64,000 bases of DNA from Bacteroidota bacterium (GTDB lineage Bacteria > Bacteroidota > Bacteroidia > Bacteroidales > FEN-979): NCBI GenBank assembly GCA_026391835.1, contig JAPLDF010000005.1:21575-85574 (forward strand), given 5' to 3'. Position 1 is the first letter of the stretch; each line of letters begins with the position of its first letter. Below, piece by piece: positions 1 to 6,647 of this stretch. Under the pieces are notes generated by a model. The model was not told where the DNA came from, made no database searches, and saw nothing but the letters and a program-made list of their open reading frames with translations. Both the position numbers and the translations under genes were made by a program.

Positions 1-98
1 ACTCGTAATGCCAGGAGTACTTTTGTGCCGGGGAGCAATGAACTCTCCGGCATATTTCTTATAATCGAATGGATATGACTGGTTTGATTGCTTGGCCT

Positions 99-371
99 CT
101 ATTTGATTGCAACCATTTGGATTACTGATGCTTTCCCCTGATGAAAATCTCCTTCCTCAACCTCCTTTTCTAAAAGTTCGATTGAACGGAAATCCAAGTC
201 TGAAAAATCTTCTTTCAATTCCTCCTGTGAAAAAAGCATGGATTCTTCTCTGGTTGGAGAATAAATAGTTCCATAACATATTTCATTTGCAATGTAACGA
301 ATAAAACAAGAATTGGTGATATTTATGCGCTTTATTCTGGCATGATCTTTGACATATGCAGAACATGACAT
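99..371 (-). CDS. Small hypothetical protein
   Basis: A 90-residue open frame that diverges from the thioredoxin-like gene, with only 16 bases between the two start codons. I recognise no family. The first half is basic and mixed. The second half is acidic and rich in Glu, Asp and Leu (around FSQEELKEDFSDLDF), which resembles a real soluble helical protein more than a shadow frame. There is no signal peptide or membrane segment. The short divergent spacing would put its promoter inside or next to the start of the neighbouring gene. It may be a genuine small protein or a chance frame. Confidence 0.4.
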   Translation of the reverse strand: MSCSAYVKDHARIKRINITNSCFIRYIANEICYGTIYSPTREESMLFSQEELKEDFSDLDFRSIELLEKEVEEGDFHQGKASVIQMVAIK

Positions 372-387
372 CTAAAAACTTAAACTT

Positions 388-741
388 ATGCTGCAAACAA
401 ATTTAACACACATTCTGACAGCTTCAGGGCATCAGAAACTTATTGAAGAGAATGAGAACGTTATGATCTGCTGTGGAAGGATGGGCCCCATGTGCATCCC
501 GGTATATGGCATCATGGAAGATCTGGAACCGGAATATCCTCATGTTAAATTCGCCGATATGGAATTTGACAACCCGGAATCGCACCCGATTCGAAATGCA
601 CCCGAGTGCAAAGGTTTTATGGGAATTCCATTTACAGTCTATTACAGGAATGGAAAACTCGTAAAAGCTACTTCCAGCATCCAGTCGATGCCGCAGGTAA
701 AATCAATCCTCGATGCACAATTCGATAAAAAACAGCAATAA
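388..741 (+). CDS. Thioredoxin-like protein with non-canonical cysteine motif
   Basis: A 117-residue protein with a thioredoxin fold pattern: a helix-forming N-terminus, a cysteine-bearing turn, an acidic DxEFDNPE strand, and GIPFTVYYRNGK, which holds the conserved cis-proline (Pro81) and the usual final strand. The redox site is not CGPC. It reads CCGRMGPMC (Cys28, Cys29, Cys36), so the two likely redox cysteines are separated by six residues, and another cysteine lies at position 74. It has no signal peptide and is probably cytoplasmic. A thioredoxin reductase gene follows 102 bases downstream on the same strand, so this is its likely partner. Similar GRMGPMC proteins beside reductases occur in other anaerobes as far as I recall. 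The substrate is unknown. Confidence 0.8.
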   Translation: MLQTNLTHILTASGHQKLIEENENVMICCGRMGPMCIPVYGIMEDLEPEYPHVKFADMEFDNPESHPIRNAPECKGFMGIPFTVYYRNGKLVKATSSIQSMPQVKSILDAQFDKKQQ

Positions 742-843
742 AGTCAGGTTCCTCAGATCCTCTGCGGGCAGGGAGAAAGTTTTCATGGGTTTGGTGATTG
801 ACTCTTTCCTGCAGGGATCTGTTGCGGCCTGTTAAAAGAAAAA

Positions 844-1770
844 ATGATGCCAGAGATATTCGATATCATTATTATTGGTGGAGGTCCTGCCGGCCTGACC
901 GCCGGTATTTATGCTTCCCGCGCCCGTATGAAGACGTTGATTTTGAATGAGGGAACAGTCGGTGGTCAGCTCGTGTTAACCCACGAGATTGCAAACTACC
1001 CGGGAGTTGAGTCAACCAGCGGCTTTCAGTTGGGTAACATCATGAAAAAGCAGGCCCTGGCATTTGGCTGTAAAATCAAATCAAATATTCAGGTCACTGC
1101 TTTTGAATATTCCGCAAATCCGAAAATGGTTGAGATCAATGGCAACGAACAATTCTTTGGAAGGTCTGTCATTCTGGCACCGGGAGGAGAGCCAAGAATG
1201 ATCCATGTACCAGGTGAGGCTGAATTCAAAGGTCGCGGTGTATCCTATTGTGCTACCTGTGACGGGGATTTTTTCACGGGTAAAGACATCGTGGTGGTAG
1301 GTGGCGGTAATTCGGCCCTTGAAGAGGCCGTTTCCCTGACAAAATATGCCCGCAATGTTGCTATAGTGCACCAGTTCGATCAGTTCCAGGCTTTTCCATA
1401 TGCAGTTGAAGAGGCCAAAGCGAATCCCAGGATTAAATTTTACATGGAATCGCAAGTCAGAAATATCTTTGGTGACGATTCTGTAAAACAAGTTGAGATT
1501 GAACATCTTCCAACCGGGGATAAAACGATGCTGGCTGTTGACGGAATCTTTATTTTCATTGGATATGTGGCAAAAACCCAGGGATTTGAAAAATGTGTCC
1601 ATTTGAATGACCGGGGTGAAATTATCGTAGGAACGGAAATGCAAACGAATGTCCCTGGTGTTTTTGCCGCCGGAGACAGTATTGCAAAGCGATACCGCCA
1701 GGTAACCACTGCAGTTGCCGACGGTACAATTGCCGCATTAAGCGCCATAGAGTACTTGCGGACAAACTAA
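844..1770 (+). CDS. trxB: Thioredoxin-disulfide reductase family flavoprotein
   Basis: A 308-residue flavoprotein, normal length for low-molecular-weight thioredoxin reductase. It has an FAD-binding GGGPAGLTAG motif (residues 12-21), the redox pair CATC (Cys136/Cys139), a second nucleotide-binding GGGNSA motif (153-158) and a C-terminal GVFAAGDS FAD motif. In the family it passes electrons from a reduced nucleotide through FAD to the CxxC pair and then to thioredoxin. The usual NADPH-specifying HRRxxxR stretch is absent. The equivalent position reads VHQFDQFQAF, so the donor may be NADH, a flavin or ferredoxin. Tandem ATGs at 844 and 847 make the start ambiguous by one codon. It follows the thioredoxin-like gene, and its stop overlaps the next start (TAATG). 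Confidence 0.92.
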   Translation: MMPEIFDIIIIGGGPAGLTAGIYASRARMKTLILNEGTVGGQLVLTHEIANYPGVESTSGFQLGNIMKKQALAFGCKIKSNIQVTAFEYSANPKMVEINGNEQFFGRSVILAPGGEPRMIHVPGEAEFKGRGVSYCATCDGDFFTGKDIVVVGGGNSALEEAVSLTKYARNVAIVHQFDQFQAFPYAVEEAKANPRIKFYMESQVRNIFGDDSVKQVEIEHLPTGDKTMLAVDGIFIFIGYVAKTQGFEKCVHLNDRGEIIVGTEMQTNVPGVFAAGDSIAKRYRQVTTAVADGTIAALSAIEYLRTN

Positions 1771-2489
1771 TGAAAATACGACTTACACTTTATTACTTGC
1801 TCTTCATAAACTTGCTGGCCTCTGCCCAGTTTCCGGCACCAAAGGAAACATTTGATATCACCACTCATACCATGCAATTCCCGCATCATTATAAAAAGTG
1901 GGGTTTTCAGGTGTCTGCCGGACTCTCGATGGTCAAACCTCCTGAAGATCTGCTGGAAAGTTCCATTCAGGCACCGTTGGCGAATGTTCACATGACATTC
2001 GGATTACCGTGGAACCTATCGCTTGAATCGGACCTGACTACAATCATTGTTTCCAATCAACTGAGGGCGGGGCCAAGACTAAGCTTTTTATTCAGGAATT
2101 TTGGAATAAAGGGAGGCTGGGACATTGCCTGTGTTTATGGCCGGTTAAACCAATCCGGTTTTAACAACAGCACCCAGGCATGGATGCAATATCCGAATAT
2201 TTCGCTTGGGTATAAGCTTAAAAAAATGGCTTTTACCCTTAAGGGAGAATTGGTAATTGTGGGCAAAGTTTCAACAAACTCAGGTGAAATTGAAGTAAGC
2301 CGTTCCAAAACGTTCCTGAACGGCGGAACACTTTCTTTTTATATGGAACAAAGAATTCATCATAATAAGGTTCTCATCGTAGGGCTGAAGGATAATTATG
2401 TGAAATTTTACTGGCCCACCTGGATGTTGTTTTCCACATTTAACCGGTTTTACCACATTCCCGAACTTTATATCAGCTGGATATTATGA
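1770..2489 (+). CDS. Exported hypothetical protein, probable outer membrane barrel
   Basis: 239 residues beginning with a typical signal peptide (MKIRLTLYYLLFINLLASAQ, cleavage near residue 20). The mature part is rich in alternating aromatic and polar residues and ends in a hydrophobic/aromatic stretch (YISWIL), as outer membrane beta-barrels often do. I recognise no named family. Its start shares one base with the trxB stop, and its end overlaps the next start by four bases (ATGA). It is therefore translationally coupled inside a five-gene run from the thioredoxin pair to the second barrel protein. The role is unknown; the envelope location is an inference from the signal peptide and composition. 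Confidence 0.75.
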   Translation: MKIRLTLYYLLFINLLASAQFPAPKETFDITTHTMQFPHHYKKWGFQVSAGLSMVKPPEDLLESSIQAPLANVHMTFGLPWNLSLESDLTTIIVSNQLRAGPRLSFLFRNFGIKGGWDIACVYGRLNQSGFNNSTQAWMQYPNISLGYKLKKMAFTLKGELVIVGKVSTNSGEIEVSRSKTFLNGGTLSFYMEQRIHHNKVLIVGLKDNYVKFYWPTWMLFSTFNRFYHIPELYISWIL

Positions 2490-3730
2490 AAATCAGGAAT
2501 TTACATGTGATTGTTTTGCTGATGCTCATCATTGGCTGCAACAAAGAGTCCCTGGTGCCTGTCCCCTCTTCCGGTATCAACTCATTTCCTGAGGGTACGC
2601 TGCCTGTGCCTTCCATATCAAAACCGCCAATGGAAGGTATTTACCTGGCAACTACCGACGCAACAATTTTCGGGGATACAATGATTTTAAAATGGAACCA
2701 TTCCGGTATCCTTTTTACGTGTAAAAACGGTAAGCATTTCATAATGAATGCCGGTTACCTTGATTCGGTCATACTAATCCAGGGATACTGGAGGGATGGA
2801 TACAGTGATGCAACCGGGTTATGCAACATGTCCATTTCAGGACCAGAGGGTGGTAATGATATTCTGACGGGTAAGCCTTCAGCGAACATTATCCTGAGAG
2901 GTGCCTACGGAGCAAATAGTGAAGCCCCCGACCAATCAATCATGCTGCAGTATATACGACCGTTTTCGCAAAAAGTAAAAAGCAATAATTTTTATATTCT
3001 TGGACACCGGGCCGGAGGACGGAATTCTGACCGGCTCCCCGTGTCGGAGAACAGCATTGCCATGGTTAAATTTACTGAAAGACTGGGTACTACAGGTATA
3101 GAAGTAGACCCCAGGATAAGCAGCGATGGTGTTGCTTTCATTTATCATGATCCGGATATTAACACCCGGCTCACGCAAAAAGGACTACTGGCCGGAGATG
3201 TAAGCGCCTATACGTGGCTCCAGTTGTCGTCGTTTGTAAAGCTTATCCATGGAGAGAGAATACCGTCGCTGGAGGAGGTGCTGACATTTGCCATTGACAG
3301 CACTGAATTACGCTTTGTCTACATGGATATGAAAAGCGCTGAGGCAGTGCCGGTGGTTATCCCCATACAACAGCGTGCAATCCAGCATGCAAAGGACAAA
3401 GGCAGAGATATTATCATCCTGATGGGAATTCCCGGTACTGATGTCCTGAATGCATTAATGTCCTCTCTGGACTACAGGAATGTTCCTTCCTTATGTGAAC
3501 TTACGGTGGATGATGTCAGGATGGTGAATTCCAAAGTATGGGCACCCAGATGGACATTGGGTATTCAAAACGACCTTGTTCAACAGATGCACAATGAAGG
3601 ACGATTGGCGGTATGCTGGACCATCGACAGTCCGAACTGGATTCGCAATTACCTGGACCAGGGAATTTTTGACGGGCTGGTTACCAATTTCCCGTATGTT
3701 GTCGCTTATCATCATTATATACAGGAGTAG
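2486..3730 (+). CDS. Glycerophosphodiester phosphodiesterase family lipoprotein
   Basis: 414 residues. A lipobox (LIIGC) places the lipidated cysteine at residue 18. Residues about 20-160 form an unassigned beta-rich region. From residue 170 the GDPD fold is clear: GHRAGGR (His174, Arg175), an NSI/EN segment near 188-191, GIEVDPR (Glu206, Asp208) and HDPD (His221, Asp222), matching the catalytic and metal-binding residues of the family. The family hydrolyses glycerophosphodiesters to glycerol-3-phosphate and an alcohol. As a lipoprotein this one should act at the periplasmic face of a membrane. It overlaps the preceding barrel gene by ATGA and is followed four bases later by another barrel-like protein. 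The substrate is not visible from sequence. Confidence 0.85.
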   Translation: MKIRNLHVIVLLMLIIGCNKESLVPVPSSGINSFPEGTLPVPSISKPPMEGIYLATTDATIFGDTMILKWNHSGILFTCKNGKHFIMNAGYLDSVILIQGYWRDGYSDATGLCNMSISGPEGGNDILTGKPSANIILRGAYGANSEAPDQSIMLQYIRPFSQKVKSNNFYILGHRAGGRNSDRLPVSENSIAMVKFTERLGTTGIEVDPRISSDGVAFIYHDPDINTRLTQKGLLAGDVSAYTWLQLSSFVKLIHGERIPSLEEVLTFAIDSTELRFVYMDMKSAEAVPVVIPIQQRAIQHAKDKGRDIIILMGIPGTDVLNALMSSLDYRNVPSLCELTVDDVRMVNSKVWAPRWTLGIQNDLVQQMHNEGRLAVCWTIDSPNWIRNYLDQGIFDGLVTNFPYVVAYHHYIQE

Positions 3731-3734
3731 TCAT

Positions 3735-4322
3735 ATGGGGCATATAAGAGCTATTATAACCATGGTGATGGTTTTCCTTTCCGTGTTGGTATATTCACAG
3801 GAAGGTGATAGTGCGAAGGTTCGCCTTAATCACTATACATTGACGATTGGTGCTGGTTGGACCCATTACATCAACAACCTGGAGATGGGTGGTCAGAATC
3901 TTCAAAAAGATTATGCAGGAGTTTCCCTGAAATTTTTCTGGGAACCGGAACATCGGCTAAGTTTGGGACTGGAAACCGGGTATTATAAACTTTTCATGGC
4001 GAAAGGGCAGTTGACAGATAATACCACCGGTCAGGTCGACCGCTCAGTTATCCCTTTACTCTTTTTGTTAAGGATGAGAATCATTGAAAATGTGCATCTT
4101 GGGATTGGGACCGGCGTTGCTTTCATCACGAACAAAACTGTAGGGGGAAAACAAAAAGTTTCAACAGAAACAATCTCGCTTTCCAATTTTGAACTTTCCG
4201 GTGCTTATATCTATCCATTAAGTAAGCATTGGCTAGTTGGAGGCGAGGTTAAATTGTTTCATTTCGGAAATACTGAAGATAATATGTATTCCATACAGGC
4301 AACCTGTGCTGTGAGGTTATAA
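3735..4322 (+). CDS. Exported outer membrane beta-barrel-like protein
   Basis: The frame is open from 3576, but the first start after the GDPD stop is the ATG at 3735. It gives a convincing signal peptide (hydrophobic run ending VLVYSQ), so I use it. The mature part of about 175 residues alternates aromatic and glycine-rich strands (TIGAGWTHYINNLEMGG, LGIGTGVAFITNKT) and ends in AVRL. This resembles the small beta-barrel (OmpW/PorT-like) proteins common in Bacteroidota. It is the last gene of the overlapping run that starts with the thioredoxin pair. The function is unknown. A partnership with the GDPD lipoprotein is inferred from adjacency only. Confidence 0.75.
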   Translation: MGHIRAIITMVMVFLSVLVYSQEGDSAKVRLNHYTLTIGAGWTHYINNLEMGGQNLQKDYAGVSLKFFWEPEHRLSLGLETGYYKLFMAKGQLTDNTTGQVDRSVIPLLFLLRMRIIENVHLGIGTGVAFITNKTVGGKQKVSTETISLSNFELSGAYIYPLSKHWLVGGEVKLFHFGNTEDNMYSIQATCAVRL

Positions 4323-4411
4323 AATTATAATTTTCTTTTTTGCGCAAGTTTTCACTTTCTGGCACGTCTAATTTATAAATCCAGATGTCTAACCAAATAA
4401 TAACCAAGAAA

Positions 4412-4747
4412 ATGAAAGCACTGAGAAGCATTACTGTATTATTTGCTATTATGTCATTTATGACATATCAGGGACTTGCCCAAAACGGACCGACCAATAC
4501 GACCCGGACGAACTCCCAGGTCACACAAACTTCAACGAACGCTGCTCCCGGAAATTTTGTTGATAACAATAAAGACGGAGTTTGCGACAATTACCAGTCA
4601 CGAATTAAAAATGGACATGGCGCAAATTCCGTAGATAAAACGGGGATGGCATTTGTGATAACCGTCCGAATGCAGGCCAGGGAAGAGGCAATCCCAATGG
4701 ATGCAGGATGGCCAATCAGCATAAAGAAGCAATTCTATATCTCGTAA
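4412..4747 (+). CDS. Exported DGVCDN-motif protein, frameshifted at its 3' end
   Basis: An upstream ATG exists at 4385, but the ATG at 4412 begins a clean signal peptide (MKALRSITVLFAIMSFM... ending GLAQ). The mature protein is Asn/Thr-rich and then carries NFVDNNKDGVCDNYQ, a calcium-loop-like repeat seen in small Bacteroidota exported proteins. After VDKTG the predicted protein becomes atypical (MAFVITVRMQ...). The neighbouring frame instead reads GDGICDNRPNAGQGRGNPNG, a second copy of the motif, so the frame is lost at a run of four Gs (4642-4645). As read, the gene overlaps the sigma factor start by 40 bases. It may be a genuine frameshift, a sequencing error or a slippage site. Confidence 0.7.
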   Translation: MKALRSITVLFAIMSFMTYQGLAQNGPTNTTRTNSQVTQTSTNAAPGNFVDNNKDGVCDNYQSRIKNGHGANSVDKTGMAFVITVRMQAREEAIPMDAGWPISIKKQFYIS

Positions 4748-5268
4748 ATAACCATCATAAAAATATCATTAAAACAGCCTATTATTTTGTTTCCAACATG
4801 CAAGATGCTGAAGATCTTTCACAGGATGTGCTGCTTGAAATCCTAAGGTCCATCGGACACTATAAAAAAGATTCTTCTCTCAATACCTGGATCTACAGAA
4901 TTACAGTGAATAAATCATTGGATCATCTGAGAAAGCAAAAAAGAAGAAATATTTTTCAGACGTTGGGATCATTCTTTATAGACGATACAAAGGGAAAGAT
5001 CAAAAGCAACAATGAACCCTCAATGACAGATAGCACGAATGATGACAGAGAGAAAAGAAAAATCCTGGACGCGGCTGTCAATTCATTGCCTCAAAATCAA
5101 AGAATCGCATTTATACTGAGCAAATATGATGACCTGGCCTATAAAGAAATATCTGAGATCATGAACCTGTCGATTCCATCCGTTGAATCTCTTATCCACA
5201 GGGCAAAAATGAACCTTCAAAAAAAGTTAGCAAACTACTTTTCAGAATATGCAAAAGACATTAAATAA
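4708..5268 (+). CDS. ECF-type RNA polymerase sigma factor
   Basis: 186 residues, normal for the extracytoplasmic-function sigma family. Region 2 is visible as MQDAEDLSQDVLLEILRSI, followed by NTWIYRITVNKSLDHLRKQ. Region 4 is LPQNQRIAFILSKYDDLAYKEI with a helix-turn-helix (EIMNLSIPSVESLIHRA). ATG 4708 is the first possible start in this frame after a TAA at 4636-4638. It lies inside the 3' end of the exported DGVCDN gene. The stop overlaps the next gene, which encodes a zinc-finger anti-sigma factor, so the pair is translationally coupled. The likely role is to direct transcription of this operon and other envelope-stress genes when the anti-sigma factor releases it. Confidence 0.92.
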   Translation: MANQHKEAILYLVNNHHKNIIKTAYYFVSNMQDAEDLSQDVLLEILRSIGHYKKDSSLNTWIYRITVNKSLDHLRKQKRRNIFQTLGSFFIDDTKGKIKSNNEPSMTDSTNDDREKRKILDAAVNSLPQNQRIAFILSKYDDLAYKEISEIMNLSIPSVESLIHRAKMNLQKKLANYFSEYAKDIK

Positions 5269-5719
5269 CCCAGGTTGCGTTTTCGTTCGCGACAATCTTT
5301 TCTCCTACCAGGAGAAAAAACTTTCAGGGGAAAAGAATCAAAAATTCGAAGATCATCTCAACACATGTAAAAGATGTAGAGAACTTGTACTCAATTTTCA
5401 ATCAGTCTCATCTTCTATCGATGCAAGAAGAGCCGATGAACCAAATCCATTCATTCAGACCCGAACGATCCAGAAAATTGAATCCGAACTTGAACGGGGG
5501 AACATGCCCCATTTTACTTTTTCCAAAAGAATTCTTCAGCCATTAATGCTGTCAACCATTATTTTAACTGCCGTGGTTATCGGTTTAGCTTTAGGGAAGC
5601 AGGTTGATTCAGAATTTTCCTCGAATCTGTCCCGTCAGAATGGCATACAGGTCATGAAATCAGATCTGTATATCACTGACTTCACAGATGAGGATAATGC
5701 CTTTTTTGACAATCATTAA
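5249..5719 (+). CDS. Zinc-finger anti-sigma factor
   Basis: 156 residues. The N-terminal cytoplasmic part holds a HLNTCKRC motif (H-x3-C-x2-C), the signature of zinc-binding anti-sigma domains that clasp ECF sigma factors. A single membrane helix follows at about residues 96-114 (LMLSTIILTAVVIGLALG), and the periplasmic tail is about 40 residues. The start overlaps the end of the sigma gene by 20 bases, and the next gene follows 10 bases after the stop. The arrangement fits a membrane-bound inhibitor that reports an envelope signal, with the next gene as a possible sensor partner. Confidence 0.87.
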   Translation: MQKTLNNPGCVFVRDNLFSYQEKKLSGEKNQKFEDHLNTCKRCRELVLNFQSVSSSIDARRADEPNPFIQTRTIQKIESELERGNMPHFTFSKRILQPLMLSTIILTAVVIGLALGKQVDSEFSSNLSRQNGIQVMKSDLYITDFTDEDNAFFDNH

Positions 5720-5729
5720 AACAAATACC

Positions 5730-6254
5730 ATGAACTACTTTTCGAAAAATAAGGTTATTCTATGGGTACTGGTCTTTTTGGTAATTGTGTTGCTTACCGC
5801 ATTAATCAGCCTGATAATTTTCTTTACCGGCAAATCCGATTCTTTGAATCAGCAAACTTCTGAAAACACCGGAAGAAGGTTTAACCAGGAATTATCTTTA
5901 ACTCCAGCGCAATCGGGAAAGGTTGATGCCATTCTCCGAGAATATAGAACTTCAACAGAGCCAATCAGACTCAATATCCAGAGCAATCGTGCCCAACTTC
6001 TGGAAGAGCTTGCGACCAGCAATCCTGATACGAGTTTGATAAATAAGCGCATGGAAGATATTTGTGATCTTCAGAAGCAAATGCAAAAAGCTTCTGTTAA
6101 ACAGTACATGACTCTCAAACAAATCTGTACGCCAATGCAATGCGAAAGGTTGTCATCACTCTACTTTGAGCTGTACGGTTTCCAGGGACAGGGGAAGGGA
6201 ATGGGCAAAGGCAAGGGGATGATGCATCGGAATCGGAGAGGGCAGGGACATTAA
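5730..6254 (+). CDS. Spy/CpxP-like LTxxQ periplasmic protein, membrane-anchored
   Basis: An ATG at 5688 extends the frame, but it would overlap the anti-sigma gene. The ATG at 5730 starts MNYFSKNKVILWVLVFL, a proper signal-anchor, so I prefer it (174 residues). After one membrane helix comes a helical domain with LTPAQSGKVDAILREY, the LTxxQ-type motif of Spy/CpxP and CnrX-like heavy-metal sensors, and a second QICTPMQCERL segment resembling the paired motif. The tail is very rich in Gly, Lys, Met and His (GQGKGMGKGKGMMHRN), which could bind metal. As the last gene of a sigma/anti-sigma operon, it probably senses or buffers envelope stress or metal ions. Confidence 0.8.
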   Translation: MNYFSKNKVILWVLVFLVIVLLTALISLIIFFTGKSDSLNQQTSENTGRRFNQELSLTPAQSGKVDAILREYRTSTEPIRLNIQSNRAQLLEELATSNPDTSLINKRMEDICDLQKQMQKASVKQYMTLKQICTPMQCERLSSLYFELYGFQGQGKGMGKGKGMMHRNRRGQGH

Positions 6255-6345
6255 ATAAATAAAATCTTTAATGGCAGCAAAGAATGCAGCAATGTGTGTC
6301 CATTATTGTTAAAAAAATGTTTTGGGTACTTTTTGGGGTACTCTA

Positions 6346-6376
6346 AAAAGCAAAACCCGCGTCAATTGCGGGTTTT
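6346..6376 (-). terminator. Rho-independent terminator after the tRNA pair
   Basis: Inverted arms AAAACCCGC (6352-6360) and GCGGGTTTT (6368-6376) with a 7-base loop. On the minus strand the hairpin is followed by a CTTTTT tract. It lies just downstream of tRNA-Leu and would end the tRNA transcript. It could also stop the converging sigma-factor operon. Confidence 0.8.
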
Positions 6377-6389
6377 GATGTGGTATTTG

Positions 6390-6473
6390 TACCCCGGGCG
6401 GGACTTGAACCCGCACGACCGTGAAGTCACAGGATTTTAAGTCCTGCGTGTCTACCAGTTCCACCACCAGGGC
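6390..6473 (-). tRNA. tRNA-Leu (TAA)
   Basis: An 84-base class II tRNA read on the minus strand, starting GCCCTGGTGG. The anticodon stem is CAGGA/TCCTG with a CTTAAAA loop, giving anticodon TAA (leucine). A short variable arm and a T arm (GCGGG TTCAAGT CCCGC) are clear. The acceptor stem pairs with two G-U wobbles, the discriminator is A, and CCA is not encoded. It lies 58 bases downstream of tRNA-Gly on the same strand and is probably co-transcribed with it. Confidence 0.95.
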
Positions 6474-6481
6474 GAATTTTC

Positions 6482-6517
6482 AACTGCAGAGGCGCACCAT
6501 GGCGCGCCTCTGCAGTT
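6482..6517. other. Perfect 14-bp inverted repeat between two tRNAs
   Basis: Arms AACTGCAGAGGCGC (6482-6495) and its exact complement (6504-6517) enclose an 8-base loop in the spacer between tRNA-Gly and tRNA-Leu. No T tract follows on either strand, so a simple terminator is unlikely. It may be a processing hairpin of the tRNA precursor or a small palindromic element. Confidence 0.7.
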
Positions 6518-6531
6518 AAAAATTGGTTTTG

Positions 6532-6604
<73 letters not shown>

Positions 6605-6647
6605 ATGGTAATTTGAGGCTGCAAATGTATAAAAAAAATCATTGCTC

